From Lachnospiraceae bacterium (GTDB lineage: Bacteria; Bacillota_A; Clostridia; Lachnospirales; Lachnospiraceae): 6,249 bases of DNA. A program made the translations under genes and the position numbers. This document shows positions 1-6,066 of this stretch, piece after piece. The stretch spans positions 1 to 6,249 of the forward strand of contig JAGCAV010000373.1 of NCBI GenBank assembly GCA_017652545.1, in the 5' to 3' direction. The notes beneath the pieces were generated by a model. The model did not search any database. It was not told the DNA's origin and worked only from the letters and a program-made list of their open reading frames with translations. How positions within the stretch are numbered: the first letter of the stretch is position 1; every line of letters starts with the position of its first letter.

Positions 1-23
1 AAAGCCAACAATCCAACAACCCT

Positions 24-43
24 GCCCGCATGCCAGAGCGGGC
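24..43 (+). other. GC-rich hairpin upstream of acsD
   Basis: A perfect 6-bp inverted repeat, GCCCGC at 24-29 and GCGGGC at 38-43, encloses an 8-base loop. It ends 8 bases before the acsD ribosome binding site. No T-run follows, so it is not a standard intrinsic terminator. It could be an mRNA-stabilising or processing stem between acsD and an upstream gene, or it could be chance in GC-rich DNA. The rest of 1-67 shows no promoter that I can recognise. Confidence 0.4.
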
Positions 44-50
44 GACATAC

Positions 51-58
51 AAGGAGGT
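51..58 (+). promoter_or_regulatory. Strong ribosome binding site of acsD
   Basis: AAGGAGGT is close to a perfect anti-Shine-Dalgarno match and sits 9 bases before the ATG at 68. It decides the acsD start, because the acsD reading frame has no stop between base 2 and 68 and could otherwise be extended to the window edge. The upstream in-frame codons look non-coding, and the protein from 68 matches the usual family length. Confidence 0.85.
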
Positions 59-67
59 AAAGTAACA

Positions 68-1009
68 ATGCCATTTACTGCGAAATCCGGAAAATTTTCC
101 TCAGGCATCAATGCGGTTACGATCGGTACAGGTGACAAAGCTGTTGTGATCGGCGGAGAGAACGTGCTGCCTTTCTACACCTTCGACGCACCCATTGAGA
201 ACGCGCCCAGGATCGGCATCGAGATCACGGACGGCGGCATCGAGGCGGAGCCGGATTGTATCAAAAAGTATTATGAAGGCTGCACCACACCCGCCGAGAT
301 GGCTAAGAAGGCCGGCGAGTTCGAGGGCGTGGACTTCCTGAGCATCAGCCTGGAAGGCGGCGACCCGAACGGCGAGAACAAGAGCATTGAGGAACTGATC
401 GCGATCGTCAAAGAGTGTGCCGAAGCGACAGATCTTCCCATCGTTGTCTGCGGATGCAAGAATGCCGAGAAGGACGGCGAGCTCCTGGCCAAGGCGTCAG
501 AGGCGCTTGAGGGACGCAATGCCCTGATCTTCGCAGCCCAGGAAGAGAACTACAAACAGGTCGGCGCGGCAGCCGGTCTTGCCTACAGGCAGGTCGTCGG
601 CGCAGAGTCCGCGGATGACATCAATCTGGCCAAGCAGCTGAACGTGCTGCTCTCGCAGCTGGGCGTTGACGCGAAGAAGATCGTCATGGAGCCCGGTACA
701 GCCGCTGCCGGTTACGGTTTTGAGTATGTGATCTCCACGATCGACCGTATCAAGGCGGCTGCCATGCAGCAGGGCGACACGACACTGCAGATGCCCATTA
801 TGACTCCGATCGCCAGTGAGACATGGAGTGTCAAGGAATCCATCGCTTCCGAGGAAGACATGCCCGAATGGGGTCCCCAGGAAGAGCGCGGCATCGACAT
901 GGAAGTACAGACTGCGGCAGCAGTGCTGGCATCCGGCAGCGATGCAGTTATCATGAGACACCCCACAGCGGTAGCGACCATTGCAAAGATGGTCAAAGCG
1001 CTTGTCTGA
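68..1009 (+). CDS. acsD: Corrinoid iron-sulfur protein (CFeSP), small subunit
   Basis: This is the small subunit of the CFeSP, which carries the methyl group from methyltetrahydrofolate to acetyl-CoA synthase in the cytoplasm. It forms a heterodimer with AcsC and helps cover the corrinoid cofactor. The 313-residue product has the family length (about 310-325) and reads as a single TIM-barrel CdhD/AcsD protein. Stretches recalled from the Moorella protein are visible: VIGGE..LPF near residue 28, the EENYK segment near 158, the KQLNVLL segment near 189, WGPQEERGI near 268, and the C-terminal IMRHP near 297. There is no signal peptide or membrane segment, and no iron-sulfur cysteine cluster, as expected for this subunit. 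The start at 68 has a strong ribosome binding site. The stop is 27 bases before acsC, which has its own AAAGGAGG site at 1021-1028, so the two are surely co-transcribed. All six arginine codons avoid CGG, fitting high expression. The archaeal counterpart is CdhD, but the neighbours fit the bacterial system. Confidence 0.95.
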   Translation: MPFTAKSGKFSSGINAVTIGTGDKAVVIGGENVLPFYTFDAPIENAPRIGIEITDGGIEAEPDCIKKYYEGCTTPAEMAKKAGEFEGVDFLSISLEGGDPNGENKSIEELIAIVKECAEATDLPIVVCGCKNAEKDGELLAKASEALEGRNALIFAAQEENYKQVGAAAGLAYRQVVGAESADDINLAKQLNVLLSQLGVDAKKIVMEPGTAAAGYGFEYVISTIDRIKAAAMQQGDTTLQMPIMTPIASETWSVKESIASEEDMPEWGPQEERGIDMEVQTAAAVLASGSDAVIMRHPTAVATIAKMVKALV

Positions 1010-1036
1010 TCAAACCGGGAAAAGGAGGGATAAACA

Positions 1037-2389
1037 ATGGCATTAAAAGGTCTTGATATTTTTAAACTGTCACCGAAGAAAAACTGTAAAGAGTGCGGCT
1101 GCCCGACCTGTATGGCCTTCTCCATGAAGGTTGCCCAGGGCGCGCTGACCATCGACAAATGCCCGTACTTCTCCGAGGATGCGAAGGCTGCCATGAGTGA
1201 CGCCACCGCTCCGCCCATGAAGACCATCAAGGTCGGTGCAGGCGATGCGGAGATGACGCTCGGCGGAGAGACCGTTCTGTTCCGTCATGAGAAGACATTT
1301 GTTTCCAAGACAAGGTATGCCGTCAATCTGTGCACAGGCATGGATGACGCGCTGGTGGAAGCAAAGCTGGCCATGATCCCGTCAGTGGATTATGAGCGTA
1401 TCGGCGAGCGCATGTACACCGAGATGATCTTCGTCAGGTGCAGTGACGGCGCATCGGCGGATCAGTACATCGAACTGGTGAAGAAGGCAGCAGCCATCGG
1501 CGGCGGCCGTGTCCTGATCCTGGACGTGAAGGATCCTCAGATCGCGGAGGCAGCGCTGGCTGTCTGCAAGGATAGCAAACCGATCCTGAACGGTGCCGAC
1601 GCTTCCAACTATGAGGCGATGAGCAAGGTCGCGACAGCAGCCGGTGTGGCACTCGGCGTGTACGGCGCGAACGACGATGAACTGTTTGACACGATCACGG
1701 CGCTGGAAAAACTCGGCAACAAGAACCTGCTGTTCAACGCCTGCGGCGACTCGGTGAAGGCTGCCTACAAGACGACGGTCCAGTTCAGGAAAGCTGCCAT
1801 CAAGGATGGCAACCGCAGCTGCGGTTATCCGTCCATCGTGAACCTGGTTCCGCTTGCGAAAGGCGATCTGCATCTGCAGGCTGCGCTGGCATCCCTGTTC
1901 ACGGTCAAGTACGGCTCCATCATCGTCATGGAACAGATGACCTACGCCGAGGCCAATCCGCTGTTCGGTCTGCGCCAGAACCTGTTCACGGATCCGCAGA
2001 AGCCCATGAAGGTACAGCCGGGCATCTATCCGATCAACGGTGCCGATGAGAACTCCATCTGCCTGACGACGGTTGACTTTGCGCTGACATACTTTGTTGT
2101 ATCCGGTGAGCTGGAACGCTCCGGCGTGCCCTGCAACCTGATCATCAACGATGCGGGCGGCCTGTCCGTTCTGACAAGCTGGGCAGCCGGCAAGTTCTCT
2201 TCTTCCTCCATCGCCAAGTTCTTCGAGGAAGAGGGAATCAACGACAAGGTCAAATGCAGGAAGCTGTGCATCCCGGGCAAAGTCGCTGTTCTGAAGGGTG
2301 AACTGGAAGCCAAGTTACCGGGCTGGGAGATCATTGTGGCACCCAGAGAAGCCGTTCAGCTGGTCAAGTTCCTGAAAGACATGCAGTAA
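1037..2389 (+). CDS. acsC: Corrinoid iron-sulfur protein (CFeSP), large subunit
   Basis: This is the large subunit of the CFeSP. It binds the corrinoid that accepts the methyl group as Co(I) and passes it to the nickel of the acetyl-CoA synthase A-cluster. Three parts can be read in order. An N-terminal 4Fe-4S domain (about residues 1-58) has the four ligands C17, C20, C25 and C42 in the C-x2-C-x4-C-x16-C spacing known for this family; this cluster is used in reductive activation. A TIM barrel covers about 60-325. A C-terminal corrinoid-binding domain covers about 330-450, with the conserved VLTSWAAGKFS segment near 380 and PGWEIIVAPREA near the end. An additional cysteine, C22, lies inside the cluster motif (CKECGCPTC), where Moorella, as I recall it, has a non-cysteine residue; it is unlikely to be a ligand. 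Length (450) is normal, and the ribosome binding site AAAGGAGG lies 8 bases before the ATG. None of its 12 arginine codons is CGG. Confidence 0.96.
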   Translation: MALKGLDIFKLSPKKNCKECGCPTCMAFSMKVAQGALTIDKCPYFSEDAKAAMSDATAPPMKTIKVGAGDAEMTLGGETVLFRHEKTFVSKTRYAVNLCTGMDDALVEAKLAMIPSVDYERIGERMYTEMIFVRCSDGASADQYIELVKKAAAIGGGRVLILDVKDPQIAEAALAVCKDSKPILNGADASNYEAMSKVATAAGVALGVYGANDDELFDTITALEKLGNKNLLFNACGDSVKAAYKTTVQFRKAAIKDGNRSCGYPSIVNLVPLAKGDLHLQAALASLFTVKYGSIIVMEQMTYAEANPLFGLRQNLFTDPQKPMKVQPGIYPINGADENSICLTTVDFALTYFVVSGELERSGVPCNLIINDAGGLSVLTSWAAGKFSSSSIAKFFEEEGINDKVKCRKLCIPGKVAVLKGELEAKLPGWEIIVAPREAVQLVKFLKDMQ

Positions 2390-2400
2390 GTAACCTTAAA

Positions 2401-2447
2401 CACAGTGCCTGTCCTGCAAGGCAGAGGGTCTCCACGGTCAGGCTGTG
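2401..2447 (+). other. Imperfect stem-loop between acsC and acsE
   Basis: The 86-base gap 2390-2475 holds CACAG (2401-2405) and CCTG (2408-2411), which pair with CAGG (2439-2442) and CTGTG (2443-2447). This gives a 9-bp stem with a 2-base bulge. A small inner stem CTGC/GCAG (2414-2417 with 2421-2424) is also possible. No T-run follows, so termination is not predicted. I saw no recognisable cobalamin-riboswitch box or other known riboswitch core. It may be an mRNA processing or stability element. The acsE ribosome binding site AAGGAG (2463-2468) lies outside the stem. Confidence 0.3.
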
Positions 2448-2475
2448 AAACATAGATCAACGAAGGAGAGAAGAT

Positions 2476-3261
2476 ATGGGAAAATTCATAGTGATCGGCG
2501 AGAGACTTTCCGCCACGGCACCGTCCATCAACAGAGCATTCACCGAGAGAGATCCCGAACCGATCCTGGCAAGGGCAAAACAGCAGATCGATGCAGGCGC
2601 GACCTATCTTGACGTGAACATCGGACCGGCCGAGAGCGATGGCGAAGAGCTCATGAAATGGGCCGTTCAGCTGATCCAGAGCAATCTGGACAATGTTCCG
2701 CTCGCACTGGACACCTCCAACAAGAAGGCCATCGAGGCAGGTATCTCCGTTTACAACCGTTCAAAGGGCAAACCCATCGTGAACTCTGCGGATGCTGCCG
2801 GCCGTATCGAGTACCTTGACCTTGCAGCTGCCAATGACGCGATCTGCATCGCGCTGTGCAACGGCGAAGGCATCGCGAAGGACAACGACGAGCGTATGGG
2901 CTACTGCCAGCTGCTGCTTGAAAGAGGCATGGAGCAGGGCATGGAGGCTGAGGACATCTGGTTCGATCCGCTTTTCCTGGTTGTGAAGGGCATGCAGGAC
3001 AAGCAGATGGACATCCTTGAGTGCATCAAGATGTTCTCCGACATGGGCCTGAATTCCACCGGCGGTCTTTCCAACAACTCCAACGGAATGCCCAAGCATA
3101 TCCGTCCGATCATGGACAGCGCGCTGGTCGCCATGTGCATGATGCAGGGCCTGACCTCCGCGATCGTGAACCCGAACGATCTGCGCCTGATGGAGACCAT
3201 CAAGTCCTGTGACATTTTCAGAGGCAATACACTGTACGCGGATTCCTATCTGGAGATCTGA
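2476..3261 (+). CDS. acsE: 5-methyltetrahydrofolate:CFeSP methyltransferase
   Basis: The enzyme transfers the methyl group of 5-methyltetrahydrofolate to Co(I) of the CFeSP, joining the methyl branch of the Wood-Ljungdahl pathway to acetyl-CoA synthesis. It is a cytoplasmic, pterin-binding TIM barrel that works as a homodimer. The 261-residue length matches the Moorella enzyme (262). Visible motifs are the N-terminal VIGER (6-10), LDVNIGP (45-51), LALDT (76-80, D79), the IVNS strand (N103), FDPL (D164) and GGLSN (N200). By position D79, D164 and N200 should match the folate-binding Asp75, Asp160 and catalytic Asn199 of the Moorella protein; this mapping is by eye. The start has AAGGAG 7 bases upstream. 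It follows acsC after an unusually wide gap for this block and is followed by a strong terminator, so it is the last gene of the acsD-acsC-acsE unit. None of 11 arginine codons is CGG. MetH and MtgA share the fold, but the context decides for AcsE. Confidence 0.95.
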   Translation: MGKFIVIGERLSATAPSINRAFTERDPEPILARAKQQIDAGATYLDVNIGPAESDGEELMKWAVQLIQSNLDNVPLALDTSNKKAIEAGISVYNRSKGKPIVNSADAAGRIEYLDLAAANDAICIALCNGEGIAKDNDERMGYCQLLLERGMEQGMEAEDIWFDPLFLVVKGMQDKQMDILECIKMFSDMGLNSTGGLSNNSNGMPKHIRPIMDSALVAMCMMQGLTSAIVNPNDLRLMETIKSCDIFRGNTLYADSYLEI

Positions 3262-3286
3262 TCAGATTACAGAGGCTTAACAACGG

Positions 3287-3315
3287 AAGGGGGCAAAGAG
3301 ATTTGCCCCCTTTTT
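3287..3315 (+). terminator. Intrinsic terminator after acsE
   Basis: An 11-bp perfect stem, AAGGGGGCAAA at 3287-3297 with TTTGCCCCCTT at 3302-3312, is closed by a GAGA loop. It runs straight into five Ts (3311-3315). It begins 26 bases after the acsE stop and points the same way as the genes. This is a textbook rho-independent terminator. It should end most acsD-acsC-acsE transcripts before acsV, so acsV would depend on read-through or its own promoter. On the minus strand no T-run follows the stem, so it should act in one direction only. Confidence 0.9.
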
Positions 3316-3332
3316 AAGAATGATCCGACAAT
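3303..3332 (+). promoter_or_regulatory. Weak sigma-70-like promoter candidate for acsV
   Basis: TTGCCC (3303-3308, 4 of 6 matches to TTGACA) is followed, 18 bases later, by GACAAT (3327-3332, 4 of 6 matches to TATAAT). A start about 7 bases further on would give a leader of about 28 bases before the acsV ATG. The -35 box would lie inside the right arm of the acsE terminator. Such weak matches often occur by chance. I list it because the terminator makes a separate promoter plausible. Confidence 0.2.
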
Positions 3333-3366
3333 ACATCTGCAGGCATAAGGCATAGGAGAAAACACA

Positions 3367-5304
3367 ATGAGTTATCAGGTAACGTTTCAGTTTGATGACG
3401 ATGATGATGTGATCGCATACGCGGCCGAGGACGAGAATCTCCTTGAGGTTGCCAGGAAAAGCAACGTGGCGATCGACGCTCCCTGTTCCGGAAACGCGGC
3501 CTGCGGAAAATGCAAGGTTCAGCTGATCGAAGGCGAGCTGAACTCAAAGAGGACGCTCCACATAACAGATGAGGAGTATGCACAGGGATGGCGGCTGGCG
3601 TGCACGAGTGAAGTGATCGCCGATGTGACGATCAAGGTGCCGGACATCGCCTCTGCCTACATGAACAAGATGAAGATGGCCGACCTCGATTCTGAGAAGG
3701 AGGTCGCGATCTTTGAGAAAACGAAGAATGACATCATTGAAGCCGGGATCGTTCTGAAGAATGATCTGGAGATTCTGCGGATCACCATGAGCGAGCCGAC
3801 GCTTGACGACACCATGCCGGACAATGAGCGGCTGAAGCGGGCAGTCATGGAAGCGTGTCATGTGGAGGAGGTCAGGATCTCCTTCTATGTGATCAAAAAG
3901 CTTTCGAAGGTACTGCGGACCCATCACTTTGATGTCAAATGCGTGATCAGATTAAGCCGCACTTCCCCGAAGGCGGAGGTGCTTGACATAGTCGGCGTGG
4001 ACAGGGAATGGTATGTCTGCGGCGTGGCGGTGGACATAGGGACCACTTCGGTGGCAGCCATGCTGATCGATATGAAAACAGGCCGGATCCTCTCCAAGGC
4101 ATCCACCGGAAACGGACAGATCCGGTACGGCGCGGATGTGATCAACCGGATCATCGAATCCCTGAAGCCGGGCGGACAGAAAAAACTGCACGATGCCGTC
4201 GTCAAGGAGACGATCAACCCGCTGATCAATCACATGTGTCAGCTGGGGAACATCAAGGCCAGCAGCATCTACCGCATGTGCGTTTCAGGCAACACGACGA
4301 TGAACCATCTGCTACTGGGACTGTACTCAGACCCCGTGCGGATGGAACCCTACATTCCGACATTTTTTGAATCCCACTCGGTACACGGACAGGACCTGGG
4401 CCTTTGCATCTATCCGCACGCAAGGGTGATCATCGCGCCGAACATCGGCAGCTATGTGGGCGGCGACATCACAGCCGGCACCTTTGCCAGCTGTATCTGG
4501 AACCGGCCGGAGATGTCCCTGTTTATTGACCTTGGCACGAACGGCGAGCTGGTATTCGGAAACGAGGAGTTCATGATGAGCTGCGCCTGCTCAGCGGGAC
4601 CTGCCTTTGAGGGCGGGGATATCAGCTGCGGCATGCGGGCGACAGCCGGCGCGATCGAAGCGGTCGAGATTGACAGGGACACCATGGAGCCGTCCTATTC
4701 GGTGATTGGCGGGGAGGGAGAAAAGCCCGTCGGCCTCTGCGGTTCCGGGATCATCGACATGATCAGTGAACTGTTCCGCTGCGGGATCATTGACCCCAAA
4801 GGAAAATTTATCCGGAAGGGAGAGCGTATCCGCTACGACAAATACGGGATGGGCAGCTATGTGATCGCCTACAAGGAGGATGCCGCCTCGGTCAAGGATG
4901 TGGAGATCAACGAGGTGGACATCGACAATTTCATGCGGGCGAAAGGGGCGATCTTCTCGGCCATCCGCGTGATGCTGGGGTCCCTGGATTTCACGATGGA
5001 CATGATCGACGATGTCTATGTGGCCGGCGGAATCGGCAGCGGCATCAATATGCGCAATGCCGTGAACATCGGTATGTTCCCTGATATCCCGCTGGAGAAA
5101 TTCCACTATATCGGAAACTCATCCCTTTCCGGCGCCTACTGTATGCTGCTCTCCAATGAGGCCGAGGCAAAGGTGGAGGAGATCGCCAGGAACATGACCT
5201 ACCTGGAGCTCTCCAACGAACCGACCTATATGGACGAGTTCGTCGCCAGCTGTTTCCTGCCTCACACCGACGCGAACCTGTTCCCGTCCCTGACATTCAA
5301 ATAG
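3367..5304 (+). CDS. acsV: Reductive activator of CFeSP (RACo), ferredoxin-ASKHA ATPase
   Basis: This protein restores CFeSP that has been oxidised to inactive Co(II). It couples ATP hydrolysis to the uphill reduction to Co(I). An N-terminal plant-type 2Fe-2S ferredoxin domain (about residues 1-95) has ligands C40, C46, C49 and C79. A linker and middle domain (about 96-210) follow. The ASKHA ATPase region (DUF4445-type, about 217-640) has a first phosphate loop at D223-IGTTS, GNTTMNH near 308, a second loop at D388-LGTNGE, the SCACSAGPAFEGG segment near 405, VAGGIGSG near 552, and the typical C-terminal FLPHTD near 630. Length (645) fits the family. The start has AGGAG 8 bases upstream. It lies 105 bases after acsE, beyond a strong terminator. 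Arginine codon use differs sharply from the preceding genes: 13 of 28 are CGG. Residues 10-14 are five aspartates in a row. Related activators serve other corrinoid methyltransferases (RamA-type, which use 4Fe-4S centres), but the 2Fe-2S motif and the neighbours favour RACo. Confidence 0.93.
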   Translation: MSYQVTFQFDDDDDVIAYAAEDENLLEVARKSNVAIDAPCSGNAACGKCKVQLIEGELNSKRTLHITDEEYAQGWRLACTSEVIADVTIKVPDIASAYMNKMKMADLDSEKEVAIFEKTKNDIIEAGIVLKNDLEILRITMSEPTLDDTMPDNERLKRAVMEACHVEEVRISFYVIKKLSKVLRTHHFDVKCVIRLSRTSPKAEVLDIVGVDREWYVCGVAVDIGTTSVAAMLIDMKTGRILSKASTGNGQIRYGADVINRIIESLKPGGQKKLHDAVVKETINPLINHMCQLGNIKASSIYRMCVSGNTTMNHLLLGLYSDPVRMEPYIPTFFESHSVHGQDLGLCIYPHARVIIAPNIGSYVGGDITAGTFASCIWNRPEMSLFIDLGTNGELVFGNEEFMMSCACSAGPAFEGGDISCGMRATAGAIEAVEIDRDTMEPSYSVIGGEGEKPVGLCGSGIIDMISELFRCGIIDPKGKFIRKGERIRYDKYGMGSYVIAYKEDAASVKDVEINEVDIDNFMRAKGAIFSAIRVMLGSLDFTMDMIDDVYVAGGIGSGINMRNAVNIGMFPDIPLEKFHYIGNSSLSGAYCMLLSNEAEAKVEEIARNMTYLELSNEPTYMDEFVASCFLPHTDANLFPSLTFK

Positions 5305-5305
5305 G

Positions 5306-5331
5306 CCGGCAGGGATTTCGCCCGCTGCCGG
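5306..5331 (+). other. GC-rich hairpin after acsV
   Basis: CCGGCAG (5306-5312) pairs perfectly with CTGCCGG (5325-5331) around a 12-base loop, and GG/CC inside the loop could extend it with a bulge. It starts two bases after the acsV stop. The bases that follow are not a T-run, so it is at most a weak terminator and more likely a 3'-end stabilising or processing stem. Its right arm touches the only purine-rich stretch that could serve as ribosome binding site for the next gene. Confidence 0.45.
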
Positions 5332-5349
5332 GAAGATAGCTTTACATAT

Positions 5350-6030
5350 ATGATGATAAGAAACAGAAAAACGGGAATCATACTCATCTGCCTGCTCGCG
5401 GTGTGCCTGACGGTGACCTGCGCGCAGGCCGCTTCTGTATCCAGGACAAAAAAATATCACTGGGTGTTCATGGTCGGCGATTCCCGGACCATGTACATGA
5501 AAAAACACGTCGGGGAACAGGTCAGAAAAACGACATTCATCTACAAAAACGGCGGCGGCCTGACCTGGTTTAAGCAGCATGGATACAAACGGCTCCTTAA
5601 GTCGGTCAGGAAGCACAGGAAGTACGCGAAAAAAACGGGAAAGCCGATGGCGGTTGTGCTGAATTTCGGTGTCAACAACCTGACGATGGCCGGACGGTAT
5701 GTTCCGTATTACCGCTCGATCGCGCGAAAACTGATCAAAATGGGGTGCCGGCTCTTTGTCATGTCCGTGAATCCCTATGACCCCGTCAGGGCCCGGGCGA
5801 ACGGGTATCTCAACATCCCGGCATCCGCGTCGGCAGTATTGAGTTTTAACAGGACGCTGAAGGCCGGGACAAAGAAGTATTATACCTGGATCGATACCTA
5901 TGATTACCTGATGAAGACAGGCTGGGTGACCGGAGGCGGAATACCCGGCGGAGACGGGCTTCATTACATGAAGCCGACTTCCGAAAAGATCTACAACTAC
6001 ATGATCAAGGCGATCGACGCGGCAGCGTAA
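5350..6030 (+). CDS. Secreted basic SGNH/GDSL-type hydrolase
   Basis: A 226-residue exported protein, probably an esterase or deacylase of the SGNH family. A positively charged N-terminus (to K7), a hydrophobic core (about 9-23) and an AQA cleavage site near residue 27 form a Sec signal peptide; C24 is not in a convincing lipobox. The mature part carries the family blocks: VGDSR with the nucleophile S45 (block I), the glycines of NGGGL near 68-70 (block II), FGVNN near 106-110 (block III), and G-D202-G-L-H205 near the C-terminus (block V), giving the Asp-x-x-His pair. The substrate is unknown; cell-wall or surface-polysaccharide acyl groups are a reasonable guess. The protein is strikingly basic (24 Lys and 15 Arg against 8 acidic residues). 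No strong ribosome binding site precedes the ATG; GGGAAG at 5330-5335 is 14 bases away. ATG at 5353 is an equally possible start. No functional link to the acs genes is evident. Lysine codons are split evenly between AAA and AAG. Confidence 0.8.
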   Translation: MMIRNRKTGIILICLLAVCLTVTCAQAASVSRTKKYHWVFMVGDSRTMYMKKHVGEQVRKTTFIYKNGGGLTWFKQHGYKRLLKSVRKHRKYAKKTGKPMAVVLNFGVNNLTMAGRYVPYYRSIARKLIKMGCRLFVMSVNPYDPVRARANGYLNIPASASAVLSFNRTLKAGTKKYYTWIDTYDYLMKTGWVTGGGIPGGDGLHYMKPTSEKIYNYMIKAIDAAA

Positions 6031-6036
6031 GACACA

Positions 6037-6050
6037 CGGGCTGCGGCCCG
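6037..6050 (+). other. Short hairpin before aroK
   Basis: CGGGC (6037-6041) pairs with GCCCG (6046-6050) around a TGCG loop, in the 36-base gap between the hydrolase stop and aroK. The stem is short and lacks a T-run, so it is not a clear terminator. The aroK ribosome binding site AAAGGA (6052-6057) starts just after it. Confidence 0.25.
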
Positions 6051-6066
6051 GAAAGGACAAAAAGGC

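Noticed and set aside
30..65. A 12-codon ATG-to-TAA reading frame just before acsD, as a possible leader peptide.
   Set aside because: It has no ribosome binding site, it runs through the acsD ribosome binding site, and its codons show no attenuation-like run.
497..1230. Minus-strand open frames of 154 and 172 codons across acsD and the start of acsC.
   Set aside because: They overlap strongly supported genes, show no ribosome binding site or family motif that I can see, and overlap each other.
2390..2475. A cobalamin riboswitch in the acsC-acsE gap, attractive because the genes handle a corrinoid.
   Set aside because: The gap is too short, and no B12-box-like sequence or matching architecture is visible.
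3256..3267. A perfect 12-base palindrome, ATCTGATCAGAT, spanning the acsE stop codon.
   Set aside because: A 12-base perfect palindrome is expected about once or twice by chance in a window this size, and no second copy or operator-like context was seen.
4591..5106. A 171-codon minus-strand open frame inside acsV.
   Set aside because: It has the His/Asp-rich composition of a shadow frame and lies opposite the conserved ATPase region of acsV.
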